Assembly (NCBI RefSeq): GCF_008123425.1
Contig: NZ_VSSS01000051.1
Location: forward strand, 226,447 to 290,446
Source of the DNA: Bradyrhizobium rifense
GTDB taxonomy: Bacteria; Pseudomonadota; Alphaproteobacteria; Rhizobiales; Xanthobacteraceae
Length of the DNA: 64,000 bases
Reading direction: 5' to 3'
Positions 26,137 through 35,385 of this stretch are shown here, piece after piece. How positions within the stretch are numbered: position 1 is the stretch's first letter; the number at the start of each line of letters is the position of its first letter. The notes beneath the pieces are model-generated. The model searched no databases and had not been told where the DNA came from. It saw only the letters and a list, made by a program, of their open reading frames with translations. A program made the translations under genes and the position numbers.

Positions 26137-27156
26137 TCAGCGCTCCGCGCCGCAGCCCGGACTATCGAACAGTGCCGCAAGGCCGCATTTCGAGGTCAAC
26201 ATCTTGTCGCCGTCATGGCCGACACCGGCGACGTCCCACACCCGGTGATTGGGCGTGCCCTGATTGCGTTTCGCCATCGCGTCCGCATAGGCGTGGCCGC
26301 GGGCGTAGCGACTTGGGCCCTGCGCCTCGCCCATGCAACTCTTGTCCGCCGCGGGCTTGGTGTCGAGCGTGCCGAGCAGATAGATCACGTCGCGCTCGAC
26401 ATAACGTTGCTCCAGCGCCGCCGGCGTTACGTCCGCAAGATAAGGCGGCCGCCCGTCCATGCCGTATTTCCAATTGTCGTAGCCCGCGCAGGACGCGGCA
26501 ATCGCCGCCACGGGCCGCTCTTTGCTGAAATAGGCATAAGACGAGGGATTGGCGACGACATAGCGGATGTCGATGTGCTGACGCGACAGCATCGCCTCGC
26601 CCTTGCCGGCGATGGCGTAGCGCTGCGCGACCTGGCCGCCGCCGGAATGGCCGGCGACCACGACCTGTTTCAGGTTCGGGAAGACGCGCCGGTCGGAGAG
26701 TTTTGCCAGGATCGCGTCGAGCGCCTCGAAGGAGGAGACGGGATTCGGCCCAAGCGCGGCATCGCCGCCCTCCCATCCCACCAGCGACCAGCGCAGCGTA
26801 TCGGCGGGCAGCTTGTGCGCTTCGATATCGACCTCTGCCAGAAACTGCGGCACGATCATGAGCGCGCTCTTGCCGTCGTCACCGGCTGCGACCTGCGCGG
26901 TGTGGGCCGAGATGTAATATTCGTCGGCATTGCGCAGACGTCCGTGCAGCACGATGATCGCGCGCGAGATCGCCGGCAGCGGCATCGACCAGTCGCTGGA
27001 AAGATAGAGCGGCAAGGTTCCCTGGCCGCCGACCGGCAGCCGCGCATCGGCCACGACCTTCACCGGCTTGTTGTTGGGGGCATCGTCCTCTGCGGCGAGT
27101 GCGCGGCCGCAAACCAGCGCCAACGCGATTGCGGCGAGACAGATCAGCGCTCTCAT
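26137..27156 (-). CDS. secreted alpha/beta hydrolase
   Basis: 339 residues with a Sec signal peptide (MRALICLAAIALALVCGRALA). The hydrolase fold shows AIIVLHGRLRNADEYY (oxyanion strand), VVVAGHSGGGQVAQRYA with the nucleophile Ser in GHSGGG, and a C-terminal GVGHDGDKMLTSKCG bearing the likely catalytic His. Overall resemblance is to extracellular lipase/esterase-like proteins of unknown substrate. It sits 127 nt upstream of the AMP-ligase gene on the same strand. Confidence 0.85.
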   Translation of the reverse strand: MRALICLAAIALALVCGRALAAEDDAPNNKPVKVVADARLPVGGQGTLPLYLSSDWSMPLPAISRAIIVLHGRLRNADEYYISAHTAQVAAGDDGKSALMIVPQFLAEVDIEAHKLPADTLRWSLVGWEGGDAALGPNPVSSFEALDAILAKLSDRRVFPNLKQVVVAGHSGGGQVAQRYAIAGKGEAMLSRQHIDIRYVVANPSSYAYFSKERPVAAIAASCAGYDNWKYGMDGRPPYLADVTPAALEQRYVERDVIYLLGTLDTKPAADKSCMGEAQGPSRYARGHAYADAMAKRNQGTPNHRVWDVAGVGHDGDKMLTSKCGLAALFDSPGCGAER

Positions 27157-27365
27157 GACGAATATTTCCCCTCACATTCGAACCGGTAAAACTCTAAACG
27201 CATCCTGTGCCGCGCGGCTGTGACTCCCAAGCCACGTCAAGCAAAAAATGTCAGCATCCCAGCCATGAAATTCCCGGGTTCCACGGGTGACAAGGCGGCG
27301 ATAATGGAGCAAAAATCAGGCCCGACTCAGTTCGGGTTGAGTTTTGCAAGGAATGCCCTCGTAGA

Positions 27366-27974
27366 ATGTCGGACGTAGTTGCATCGCGTCGTGCGGCGCC
27401 GCTTCTCATTGCCGCAGCAGGAGTTTTTCTGCTGACGTCGTCGCATGCCCACGCGCAATGGTGGAAGCGCGCGCCTGTCGACTTCGAGGAATGCGCCGAC
27501 GCTGCCGAAAAAGCCGCGACCAAAGCCGAAAAGACCTCAGCGCTTGCAGACTGCAACGCAAAATTCGCCGGCCGGCGCAAGGCGGGGGGCGGCTACAGCT
27601 ATTACGACTTCCTCCAGGATCGCACGTTCGACATCGCCGGGCCGAACCCGACGCCGGAAGAGCAGAAGAAGATCGACGAATCCTACACCGCCTATCTCGC
27701 CAATCAGCGCCGCAGCAATGAAGCGGCCCAAGCCACGGCACGGCAGCAGCGCGAGCAGCAGGAACAACAGGTGCAGCAGCTTCAGCAGGTCGCACTGCGA
27801 ACCGAGGTCGAGCGTGTGCCCGTGCCCGTGGAACGGCCGAAGGCGTTGCGACAGAAGAGCGCGCCCTGTACCAAGGGCTCGTTCTCCTGCGAATGGCCGC
27901 GGCTGTCGGAAAGCTTGAGCGATTTTAAGAAGCTGTTCAGCCCAACGCCGAGCAAGCCGGCGAAGAAGGGCTGA
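27366..27974 (+). CDS. secreted hypothetical protein, Gln-rich coiled-coil
   Basis: 202 residues. A signal peptide ends near HAHAQWW. The mature part has a Cys-containing helical segment (FEECADAAEKAATKAEKTSALADCN), then an Ala/Gln-rich stretch (about residues 120-145, RQQREQQEQQVQQLQQV) likely to be a coiled coil, and a C-terminal CTKGSFSC Cys pair. No family is recognised. Probably a periplasmic or envelope protein. It converges on the small secreted protein gene ending at 27987. Confidence 0.75.
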   Translation: MSDVVASRRAAPLLIAAAGVFLLTSSHAHAQWWKRAPVDFEECADAAEKAATKAEKTSALADCNAKFAGRRKAGGGYSYYDFLQDRTFDIAGPNPTPEEQKKIDESYTAYLANQRRSNEAAQATARQQREQQEQQVQQLQQVALRTEVERVPVPVERPKALRQKSAPCTKGSFSCEWPRLSESLSDFKKLFSPTPSKPAKKG

Positions 27975-27986
27975 GCGAAGACACCA

Positions 27987-28202
27987 TTAGTTTGCGGGCT
28001 TCTTTTTGCTGCGCTTCGGCTTGGTCGCCGGAGCATCCGATGGCGTCGTTACCGCCTGCGAATTGCCCAACGCCTTGCGGCTCTCCTGCAATCGCGCATC
28101 GTAGCCGGGAGAATTCATGACGGTCGGCGGCCGGGCGTGTGCCAGCGTCGACGTGCCGCAGAGCGCGGCCAGCGCCAGCCCGATCATCAAACAGCGTTCC
28201 AT
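27987..28202 (-). CDS. small secreted basic protein
   Basis: 71 residues starting at the ATG at 28202, which follows a strong GGAGG-type site. The first 23 residues form a signal peptide (MIGLALAALCGTSTLAHA core) and the C terminus is a Lys-rich tail (KPKRSKKKPAN). No domain recognised. It lies 17 nt after the PanE-like gene stop on the same strand. Confidence 0.65.
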   Translation of the reverse strand: MERCLMIGLALAALCGTSTLAHARPPTVMNSPGYDARLQESRKALGNSQAVTTPSDAPATKPKRSKKKPAN

Positions 28203-28219
28203 CCCGCTCCTCCTCGCGC

Positions 28220-29227
28220 TCAAGCCACACCGCGGATCTGCTGCGGCGAAAGCCCGGGCGGGCCTTTGCCGGCCGTCTCCGCCTGCTTGATCAGCGCAAC
28301 AATGCGGCGCATCAGCGGCGCATTGACATTGTTCTGCTCGGCCAGCGCAATGACCGCGCCCTGGAGATAGTCGATCTCGGTCTTGCGACCCTGCTTCAGA
28401 TCCTGCCACATCGAGGAGCGCGCCTCGGGATCGATCTTCATCGTCCGCCCCAGGATCGCGTTGAAGATCATGTCGGGCAATCTCAGCAAGGTCGGCGTCC
28501 AGTTCGGCGGGATTGGCGTTGCCGAGGCCGGCGTGATGCCGGCGGCCCTTAGCGCGGCCAGACCTTCCGCCATCTGGTCGGCGAACAGTCTTCGCCAGTC
28601 GCGGTTCGCCAGTTGCGCGGCGAGCGGCATGTCAGACAGCGCGCTCAGCGCGTTGTTCAGATTGATGATCAGCTTGCCCCATTGCACGCCGGCGATGTCG
28701 CGGCTTGCGCGCAAATTAAGCCCTGGCACCGAGAGCGCCGCCGCCGTGCTGTCAGCATCTTCGCCGACAGTGATGTCGCCGGAGGTCGAACGGTGGAAAC
28801 GTCCTTCACCCATTGCGACCACATTGAAGGGGACCATACCGGCGAGCACGCGCCGGGCGCCGAGCCGCTCTTGCAGCACGGCGACATTGCCGACGCCGTT
28901 CTGCAACGACACGATGACGGCATCCTGAGGCGCGTGCTGCGCGATCTGGTCCGCGACATCGGCCGTGTCGGCGCTCTTGACCGTGACCAGCACGATGCCG
29001 GCGCTGCGGAAGATGGCGGGATCTTCCGACAGCGCGAGCCGGCCCGCATCCAGCCTCTTCTCGGAGCCGCCGAAATCCGTCAGCCGCAGGCCGAACCGCT
29101 CGATCTCGGTCTTCACCCGCGGCCGCACCAGCAGTGCGACCCGACGGTCGGCGGCCGCCAGCTGGCCTCCGACAAAACAGCCGATGGCGCCGGCGCCGGC
29201 CACCACGATCGGTCGATCCGTATTCAC
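28220..29227 (-). CDS. panE: 2-dehydropantoate 2-reductase family protein
   Basis: 335-residue NADPH-dependent reductase. The N-terminal VVAGAGAIGCFVGGQLA loop binds the cofactor, LVTVKSADTADVA and IVSLQNGVGN are ketopantoate-reductase hallmarks, and QWGKLIINLNNALSAL carries the catalytic Lys. The C-terminal helical domain (RSSMWQDLKQGRKTEIDYLQG) matches ApbA_C. The reaction converts 2-dehydropantoate to pantoate in coenzyme A synthesis, although many paralogues act on other 2-oxo acids. GTG start. Confidence 0.88.
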   Translation of the reverse strand: MNTDRPIVVAGAGAIGCFVGGQLAAADRRVALLVRPRVKTEIERFGLRLTDFGGSEKRLDAGRLALSEDPAIFRSAGIVLVTVKSADTADVADQIAQHAPQDAVIVSLQNGVGNVAVLQERLGARRVLAGMVPFNVVAMGEGRFHRSTSGDITVGEDADSTAAALSVPGLNLRASRDIAGVQWGKLIINLNNALSALSDMPLAAQLANRDWRRLFADQMAEGLAALRAAGITPASATPIPPNWTPTLLRLPDMIFNAILGRTMKIDPEARSSMWQDLKQGRKTEIDYLQGAVIALAEQNNVNAPLMRRIVALIKQAETAGKGPPGLSPQQIRGVA

Positions 29228-29370
29228 TCGGCGCCGCTCCTAAAATGCCCCGTCCTCGATAGCAGAGAGGAGGCCGGCTGCCCATCGTCCGGTTGCGGCG
29301 CAATCGCCTTGTAACCGTCATGAGAGCCTCATATGTTTTCGAAGGGGCTTGTTACCGGCAGGAGAACGCC

Positions 29371-29970
29371 ATGGGTTTACTCGACGTCCTCAACGGCATG
29401 CAGAACGGCCCGCGCGGCCCGAGCGTGCCGAGTTCGCAATCCTCGTCCAGCGGCGGCATGTCGCCGATGACCATGGCGATCCTTGGTCTGCTCGCCTGGA
29501 AAGCATTCAAGCATATGACGGCAGGCCAGCCGGGCGCCGCGCCGCAGACGGCGCCGACCTCTGTGCCGCCGCCGGTGAATGCGGGTGCGGGCGGAGGTCT
29601 GGGTGGCGCGCTTGGCGGCGGTGGCGGCCTCGGTGATGTCCTCAAGGGCGGCCTCGGCGGCCTGCTCGCAGGTGGTGCGGCTGGCAGCGTGCTGAGCGGC
29701 GGCCTCGGCGATCTCCTCAACCAGCTCCAGCAGGGCGGCCACGGCGAGACCGCGAACACCTGGGTCGGCAAGGGCGAGAACAAGCCGATCGCCCCCGGCG
29801 ATCTCGCCAACGCACTCGGCGCCGACCAGATCCAGAGCCTGTCGGCCCAGAGCGGGCTATCGCGCGACGAGCTGCTCTCCGGCCTCAGCCAGTATCTGCC
29901 GCAAGTGATCGACCATTTGACGCCGGACGGACGGCTGCCGACCGAAAACGAGATCTCGGACAGAGTCTGA
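29371..29970 (+). CDS. YidB/DUF937 family protein
   Basis: 199 residues beginning MGLLDVLNGMQ after AGGAG; a longer in-frame start at 29293 lacks a ribosome site. A Gly/Leu-rich low-complexity run (about residues 75-110) separates the N terminus from the YidB domain, NTWVGKGENKPIAPGDLANALG followed by SLSAQSGLSRDELLSGLSQYLPQVIDHLTPDGRLP. The family is widespread and uncharacterised, with a helical fold. It precedes the GlsB/YeaQ-type gene by 28 nt on the same strand. Confidence 0.9.
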   Translation: MGLLDVLNGMQNGPRGPSVPSSQSSSSGGMSPMTMAILGLLAWKAFKHMTAGQPGAAPQTAPTSVPPPVNAGAGGGLGGALGGGGGLGDVLKGGLGGLLAGGAAGSVLSGGLGDLLNQLQQGGHGETANTWVGKGENKPIAPGDLANALGADQIQSLSAQSGLSRDELLSGLSQYLPQVIDHLTPDGRLPTENEISDRV

Positions 29971-29998
29971 TTTTAGTCAAACCGAGGGGAGCACTGAC

Positions 29999-30271
29999 AT
30001 GAGCATGGGCGGCATCTTGTGGATCATCGTCGTCGGTTTCATCGCCGGCCTCATCGCGCGCTGGCTGGCGCCGGGACCGAACAACCCGAGCGGCTTCATC
30101 CTCACCACCATCCTCGGCATCGTCGGTGCGTTTCTCGCGACCTTCATCGGCCAGGCCATCGGCCATTACGGTCCCGATCAAGGCGCGGGATTCATCATGG
30201 CCACGATCGGCGCCGTGGTGGTGCTGTTCATCTGGCACCGGTTGGTGGCGAGCGGCGTGATCAAGGGGTGA
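29999..30271 (+). CDS. GlsB/YeaQ/YmgE family stress membrane protein
   Basis: 90-residue protein with three hydrophobic segments and the family pattern GGILWIIVVGFIAGLIARWL, GFILTTILGIVGAFLAT and FIMATIGAVVVLFIWH. These are small transglycosylase-associated (YeaQ-like) inner-membrane proteins often induced by stress. GAGGGGAGC lies just before the ATG. Probably co-transcribed with the YidB-like gene. Confidence 0.92.
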   Translation: MSMGGILWIIVVGFIAGLIARWLAPGPNNPSGFILTTILGIVGAFLATFIGQAIGHYGPDQGAGFIMATIGAVVVLFIWHRLVASGVIKG

Positions 30272-30310
30272 CGAAGCAGCCCGCCGAATAGAGGCACGCT
30301 GCCTCCACGT

Positions 30311-30398
30311 CGTCATTGCGAGGAGCTCTTGCGACGAAGCAATCCAGACTGTCTCCGTGGAGACATTTCTGGATTGCTTCGCTTCGCTCGCAATGACG
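30311..30398. repeat. palindromic dispersed repeat, family 1, copy A
   Basis: An inverted repeat with CGTCATTGCGAG at the left end and CTCGCAATGACG at the right, enclosing AAGCAATCCAG and TGGATTGCTTCG arms. Two more copies lie at 36216-36301 and 37681-37766. It is intergenic between convergent genes, as such REP-like elements usually are. Confidence 0.85.
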
Positions 30399-30400
30399 AG

Positions 30401-31186
30401 TTAGGTAATCAAATGCATCCCCGCATCCATGCGCACGACCTCGCCGGTCATGTTGCTGGAGGCCGGCATCGCCAGGAAGCAGACCAGTTGCGCGATGTCC
30501 TCGGCGGATGAGGCGACCTTGAGCGGCACCTTCGCCACCACGCTGTCGCGCACCTGCTTGGCGCCGGCTTCGCCACGGCCCTTGGTGAACCACGGCGTAT
30601 CGATATAGCCGGGGCATACCGTGTTGACGCGGATCAGCGGCGCGAGCGCGCGCGACAGCGACAACGTCATGGTGTTGAGCGCGCCCTTGCTGGCGGCATA
30701 GGCGATCGACGAACCGACGCCGCTGATGCCGGCGACCGAGGACACGTTGACCACAGCGGACGCCCGCCCCGATGCCTTCGACCCGGCCTCGAGCAGACTG
30801 CGCGCCGCGCGCACCATCTGGAACGGGCCGATGGTGTTGACGCCGTAAAGGCGCTGGAAATCTTCAGCCGACAATCCGTCGAGATCGGCATGGACGACGT
30901 GCTTGGTGATGCCGGCATTGTTGACGAGAATGTCGAGCCGGCCCCAGCCGCTCGCGGCCGCGACGATCTTGCGGCAATCGTCATCCTTCGAGACGTCACC
31001 CTGTGCGACCAGCACTTCCGCAGCGCCCGCCTTGCGGCAGAGCTCTGCCGTGGCCTCGGCTTCCTTCTGACTCGACGAATAGTTGATGACGAGCCGCGCC
31101 CCGCTCCGCGCGAGAATTTCCGCGGTCGCCGCACCAAGTCCGGATGCGGACCCCGTCACGATTGCGCACAAGCTGTCTTTTGCCAT
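30401..31186 (-). CDS. short-chain dehydrogenase/reductase (FabG-like)
   Basis: 261-residue SDR with intact motifs: TGSASGLGAATAE cofactor loop, LVNNAG near residue 88, catalytic Ser in VVNVSSVAG and YAASKGALNTM with Tyr and Lys. The C-terminal MTGEVVRMDAGMHLI is the usual FabG-like ending. It reduces or oxidises a hydroxy/keto group with NAD(P)H. It is divergent from the acyl-CoA dehydrogenase genes at 31435, so a role in 3-hydroxyacyl metabolism is plausible but unproven. Confidence 0.9.
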   Translation of the reverse strand: MAKDSLCAIVTGSASGLGAATAEILARSGARLVINYSSSQKEAEATAELCRKAGAAEVLVAQGDVSKDDDCRKIVAAASGWGRLDILVNNAGITKHVVHADLDGLSAEDFQRLYGVNTIGPFQMVRAARSLLEAGSKASGRASAVVNVSSVAGISGVGSSIAYAASKGALNTMTLSLSRALAPLIRVNTVCPGYIDTPWFTKGRGEAGAKQVRDSVVAKVPLKVASSAEDIAQLVCFLAMPASSNMTGEVVRMDAGMHLIT

Positions 31187-31434
31187 CCGGATTTCCTTCC
31201 CCGTTATCGAGTTGCTGGCGCCTTGTTTAGCGAGTTTGCCGCGCCCTGCAAATCGAGCAAACTCCGCTAAGCGGAATTAGTCCAGACCGGGTCTCGCCCC
31301 ATGCCGGAGTCGCAGATGGGCCTGCGATCAACGCTTGTCAGGGCCATGGCTTTTTCGGATCATCGGGCGCAAGAAGAGACCGCGCGCCACACCCACCGGG
31401 CAGGACGCGCCAATGGTAAAACACGGGGAACGCT

Positions 31435-32499
31435 GTGGCGGAGAGTGACAATATCGTCGTCGAGACCGCGGAGAAGATCTTCGCCGATCTCGCCGATCCG
31501 CAAACCATCAACAACGACAAGAAGGATTCGTGGCAGGCACCGCTGTGGCAGGCGCTGAGCGAAGCCGGTTTGCCTTTGTCCTGGGTGCCCGACGATCTCG
31601 GCGGCCCCGGCGCAAGCCTTGCCGACGGTTTTGCCTTGCTGAACGCCGCAGGCCGTTTCGCGGTCGCGGTTCCCCTGGCCGAAACAATGCTCGCAGGCTG
31701 GTTGCTCGCGCAGGCGAAGATCGCCTCGCCCGAAGGTGAGATGACCGTGCTGCCGGCAAGCCCGAGGGATCGCATCACGCTCGATGCCGACGGCGCGCTC
31801 TCGGGCCGCTGCCGCGGCGTGCCGTTTGCGAAAGCGGCTCAACATTTCGCAGTGCTGGCGCATGGCAAGGATGGCGTCTCGATTGCGCTGGTCGATGCAA
31901 GCAAGAGCCGGATCGAATCCGGGCTTAATGTCGGCTACGACCACAGCGATACCGTCACGCTCGCCGAGGTTCAGCCTGTCACCCTCAAGGCCGCACCGAA
32001 GGGCGTTGACCAGACCAATCTGATGCTGATGGGCGGCGTCGCGCGCAGCCTCCAGATCGCGGGTGCGCTGGAATCCATGCTCGACATCTCCGTGCGCTAC
32101 TCCAATGAGCGCGTCGCCTTCGAGAAGAAGATTTCGAAATTCCAAGCCGTGCAGCACAATCTCGCACGCCTCGCCGGCGAATCCGCAGCGGCACTCGCGG
32201 CTGCAACCTCGGCCGCCGATGCCATCGCGAACGCCACGTCATTCAATGATGAGGTCTACCTCGAAGCCGCCTCGGCAAAGATCCGCTGCGCTGAAGCCGC
32301 AGAAAAAGGCGGCGGCATTGCGCATCAGGTCCATGGTGCGATCGGGTTCACCATCGAGCATATCCTGCATCGCTATTCGCTGCGGGCGCTGGCCTGGCGC
32401 GACGACTTTGGCTCTGAAAGCCACTGGGCCGTCGAGCTCGGCAAGCTCGTCGCCAGGCGCGGCGCCGACGAATTGTGGCCGCTCGTGGCTTCGCGTTGA
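31435..32499 (+). CDS. acyl-CoA dehydrogenase-like protein, short form
   Basis: 354-residue flavoprotein of the acyl-CoA dehydrogenase fold. Early WQALSEAGLPLSWVPDDLGGPG is the alpha-domain signature; the C-terminal half includes SVRYSNERVAFEKKISKFQAVQH and IAHQVHGAIGFTIEHILHRY. The middle beta domain is shortened and lacks a clear IGMSEPNSGSD-type FAD/substrate motif found in its partner downstream. Such pairs often form heterodimeric or heterotetrameric dehydrogenases in CoA-thioester catabolism. GTG start, with GGGGAA upstream; 16 nt from the partner gene. Confidence 0.88.
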   Translation: MAESDNIVVETAEKIFADLADPQTINNDKKDSWQAPLWQALSEAGLPLSWVPDDLGGPGASLADGFALLNAAGRFAVAVPLAETMLAGWLLAQAKIASPEGEMTVLPASPRDRITLDADGALSGRCRGVPFAKAAQHFAVLAHGKDGVSIALVDASKSRIESGLNVGYDHSDTVTLAEVQPVTLKAAPKGVDQTNLMLMGGVARSLQIAGALESMLDISVRYSNERVAFEKKISKFQAVQHNLARLAGESAAALAAATSAADAIANATSFNDEVYLEAASAKIRCAEAAEKGGGIAHQVHGAIGFTIEHILHRYSLRALAWRDDFGSESHWAVELGKLVARRGADELWPLVASR

Positions 32500-32515
32500 T
32501 CGGGAGACGAAACAC

Positions 32516-33676
32516 ATGACCGCTGCTCTTCGTTTCGATCCGATCCGCCTGCCTGAGAAGTGCGAGCAACTGCGCAAGGAAGTGCGCGCCTTCCTCGCCG
32601 AGGAAATCGCCGCGGGCACCTTCGATCCGCACAAGCCCAACCGCGAGGACACCGACGCGCCGGAATTCTCCCGCCGGGTCGGCGCCAAGGGCTGGCTGGG
32701 GATGACCTGGCCGAAAAAGTATGGCGGCCAGGAGCGCTCCTTCCTCGAGCGCTACGTGGTGACCGAGGAGATGCGCGTCGCCAACGCGCCGACGCGGCGT
32801 TTCTTCGTCGCCGACCGCCAGAGCGGGCCGGTGCTGCTCAAATACGCGCCTGAAAACATCAAGATGGACATCCTGCCGCGCATCTGCCGCGGCGAGATCT
32901 GCTTTGCGATCGGCATGAGCGAGCCGAACTCCGGCTCGGACCTGTTCGCCGCGAAGACGCGCGCGACCAAGACCGAGGGCGGCTATCTCATCAACGGCAC
33001 CAAGATCTGGACCTCGTCGGCGCATATCGCCGACTACATGATCGCGATCTTCCGGACCTCGCCGCCGACCAGGGAAAACCGCCGTCATGGCCTGACGCAA
33101 TTCCTGGTCAAGATGAAGCAGCCGGGCATCAAGGTGAACCCGATCGGCCAGATCACCGGCCAGTACGAGTTCAACGAGGTCGTCTTCACCGACTTCTTCG
33201 TGCCAGAGGATCACGTGCTCGGCGAAGTCGACGGCGCCTGGAAGCAGGCGACGTCAGAGCTCGCCTATGAGCGTTCCGGTCCCGAGCGCTTCCTCGAGAC
33301 CTATTACGTGCTGACCGAGCTGGTCCGCGCGGTCGGTCCCAATCCGGATACGCGCAGCGCCGAAGGCATCGGCCGCCTCGTCGCGCAGCTCCACACCATG
33401 CGGCGCATGTCGGTCTCGGTCGCCGGCATGCTGCACGCCGGCAAGGAGCCGGTGGTGGAGGCGTCCATCGTCAAGGACATCGGCACGGTCTGGGAGCAGC
33501 AGCTTCCGCATCGCGTGCGCGATCTCGCGGCCTTCGTCGAGGAGACCGCGACCAATCGCGAGACGCTGGAGCGGCAGCTCGACTTCGCGATCAAGACCGC
33601 ACCGAAACTCACCATCCAGGGCGGCACCACCGAAGTGCTGCGCGGCATCATCGCCCGCGGATTGGGCTTGCGCTAA
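32516..33676 (+). CDS. acyl-CoA dehydrogenase
   Basis: 386 residues. Signatures: WLGMTWPKKYGGQERS, CFAIGMSEPNSGSDLFAAKT (FAD and substrate loop), INGTKIWTSSAHIADYM, and the C-terminal LTIQGGTTEVLRGIIARGLGL. The Glu of YEGT-type enzymes is Gly here. The ATG at 32516 is preceded by GGGAGACGAA; the frame is open farther upstream but inside the previous gene. With the 31435 product it probably forms a two-subunit dehydrogenase, and the enoyl-CoA hydratase that follows would act on its product. Confidence 0.93.
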   Translation: MTAALRFDPIRLPEKCEQLRKEVRAFLAEEIAAGTFDPHKPNREDTDAPEFSRRVGAKGWLGMTWPKKYGGQERSFLERYVVTEEMRVANAPTRRFFVADRQSGPVLLKYAPENIKMDILPRICRGEICFAIGMSEPNSGSDLFAAKTRATKTEGGYLINGTKIWTSSAHIADYMIAIFRTSPPTRENRRHGLTQFLVKMKQPGIKVNPIGQITGQYEFNEVVFTDFFVPEDHVLGEVDGAWKQATSELAYERSGPERFLETYYVLTELVRAVGPNPDTRSAEGIGRLVAQLHTMRRMSVSVAGMLHAGKEPVVEASIVKDIGTVWEQQLPHRVRDLAAFVEETATNRETLERQLDFAIKTAPKLTIQGGTTEVLRGIIARGLGLR

Positions 33677-33691
33677 CTTTTCGAGGACATC

Positions 33692-34504
33692 ATGAGCACC
33701 TACAAAGATATCGGCGTCGAGAAAGTTGGGCACGTCGGCACCATCGAGATCCGCAGGCCGCCGCTCAACTTCTTCGACATCTCGCTGATCAACCAGATCG
33801 CGGATGCGCTCGACGAGTTCGATCGCGACATCGAGATCCGCAGCTCCGTGCTCGCAGCACAGGGCAAGGCGTTCTGCGCCGGCGCCAATTTCGGCGATCC
33901 GGCGCGGCAGGCGCAGGAGGCGCGCGAGGCCGAGAAGAAGGGCGATCCGGCCGACAATCTCGGGCCGATCAACCATCTCTACATCCAGGCCGTGCGCATC
34001 TTCCGCGCCAAGAAGCCGATCGTCGCCGCCGTGCAGGGCGCGGCCATCGGCGGCGGCCTGGGCCTTGCAGTGTCGGCGGATTTCCGCGTCACCTGCCCCG
34101 AAGCCCGCTTCTCGGCGAACTTCACCAAGCTCGGCTTCCATCCCGGCTTCGGCCTGACGACGACACTGCCCGAGCTGATCGGCAAGAACAACGCCGAGCT
34201 GATGTTCTACACCAGCCGCCGCGTCACCGGCGAAGAAGCGGTCAAATGGGGCCTCGCCAATGTGCTGGTGCCGCAGGATCAGGTGAAGGCGGAGGCGATG
34301 AAGCTCGCCGGCGAGATCGCCGAATGCTCCCCGCTCGGCCTCGTCTCCACCCGCGCCACGATGCGCGCCGGATTGGCCGATCGCGTCATGGCCGCGACCA
34401 ATCACGAGCTCGCCGAGCAGACCCGCCTGCGCGCGACGGAAGATTTCAAGGAAGGCGTGAAGGCGACCGAAGAGCGGCGCGTGGCGAATTTTAAGGGAAG
34501 GTGA
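33692..34504 (+). CDS. enoyl-CoA hydratase/isomerase family protein
   Basis: 270-residue crotonase. AFCAGANFGDP and VQGAAIGGGLGLAVSADFRV form the oxyanion hole and CoA-binding core; FHPGFGLTTTLPELIGK covers the catalytic loop region, which has no obvious Glu pair as in hydratase, so isomerase or another crotonase activity is possible. It starts 15 nt after the dehydrogenase stop and belongs to the same operon. Confidence 0.92.
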   Translation: MSTYKDIGVEKVGHVGTIEIRRPPLNFFDISLINQIADALDEFDRDIEIRSSVLAAQGKAFCAGANFGDPARQAQEAREAEKKGDPADNLGPINHLYIQAVRIFRAKKPIVAAVQGAAIGGGLGLAVSADFRVTCPEARFSANFTKLGFHPGFGLTTTLPELIGKNNAELMFYTSRRVTGEEAVKWGLANVLVPQDQVKAEAMKLAGEIAECSPLGLVSTRATMRAGLADRVMAATNHELAEQTRLRATEDFKEGVKATEERRVANFKGR

Positions 34505-34579
34505 GCGCGGCGGCGTTTCGCCGTGTCACTCTGACGCTTCGACAAAGGATGAGCGGCCTCGCCGGTGGCCGCCGCCCTT

Positions 34580-34617
34580 CTAGGCTCGCCGAAGAGGCGA
34601 GCACCTCAGGGTGACGG
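34580..34617. repeat. dispersed repeat fragment with CTCGCC/GGCGAG hairpin
   Basis: The TAGGCTCGCCGAAGAGGCGAGCACCTCAGGGTGACGG core (here at 34581-34616) is the type of short dispersed repeat common in Bradyrhizobium-like genomes. It forms a stem of CTCGCC and GGCGAG and lies between the convergent hydratase and VOC genes, so it may also aid termination. Confidence 0.6.
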
Positions 34618-34632
34618 ATCACTACGAGGGAA

Positions 34633-35385
34633 TCAACTCACCCTGAACGTCACGCCGCCCAGCAGAAACTCGTTCCCCGCCACGGCAAGCCCCTTCGACC
34701 TCGCCACATGCAGCACGTGCGCGGCATCAACCACCCGAAACTCCAGCACACTCATGATTTCGCTCGCACCCTTCACGAAGCGGAAAGTCGTGTTGGGCAG
34801 CTTCAATTCAGAGCCGTCAGCCGCGACGCCGATAATCTTCCCCCAATGCTGCGCCAGCCCCTGCGGATCCGGACTCTGCATTTCTACCGCCGTCAGCGCC
34901 TGCGTCACGTCCTTGCGGACGAACTTCTGCCAGTCCGGCCCGGCCGGCGGATACGGCCCCAGAATATCGTCGCTGCCTTCGGTGTGATTGAACTCGATGA
35001 AGGCGGCGCGGCAGTCGCGGGGGTGGAGCTGGACGCCGTGATAGGGCGCGTGATCGATGACATTGGCGGTGCGCACGCCAAGCGCGTTGGCATTGCGGCC
35101 GCGCTCGTCCGGATCATTGCAGCAGAAGATCGCCATATAGCCGCCGCGGCCACCGGTCTTCTCGATGAAGCGACCGGCCGTGGTGCCGTTCTTGAAGGGC
35201 GCGACGACCTCGAGCATGATCGTGTCGACCGGGAGCAGCGCGTTCTCCAGGCCGTATTTGGCGACATTGCCGTCGCGGTAGCAGACGGCGAGGCCCATGA
35301 TCTCGACGATATCGGAGATGACAGGCGCGAGCTGCGGTGCGACGAGACAAATCTGCCGCAACCGCATATAGGGCGCCATCGTCAT
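34633..35385 (-). CDS. VOC superfamily protein, two-domain
   Basis: 250 residues. A first glyoxalase-like half begins LRQICLVAPQLAPVISDIVEIMGLAV and includes GGYMAIFCCND; a second half contains VEMQSPDPQGLAQHWGKIIGV. The C terminus (LLGGVTFRVS) is another conserved-looking strand. Metal ligands are not obvious in the first half. Its ATG-ACG-ATG start overlaps the stop of the upstream crotonase by 4 nt, so the two are coupled and probably act in one pathway. Confidence 0.82.
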   Translation of the reverse strand: MTMAPYMRLRQICLVAPQLAPVISDIVEIMGLAVCYRDGNVAKYGLENALLPVDTIMLEVVAPFKNGTTAGRFIEKTGGRGGYMAIFCCNDPDERGRNANALGVRTANVIDHAPYHGVQLHPRDCRAAFIEFNHTEGSDDILGPYPPAGPDWQKFVRKDVTQALTAVEMQSPDPQGLAQHWGKIIGVAADGSELKLPNTTFRFVKGASEIMSVLEFRVVDAAHVLHVARSKGLAVAGNEFLLGGVTFRVS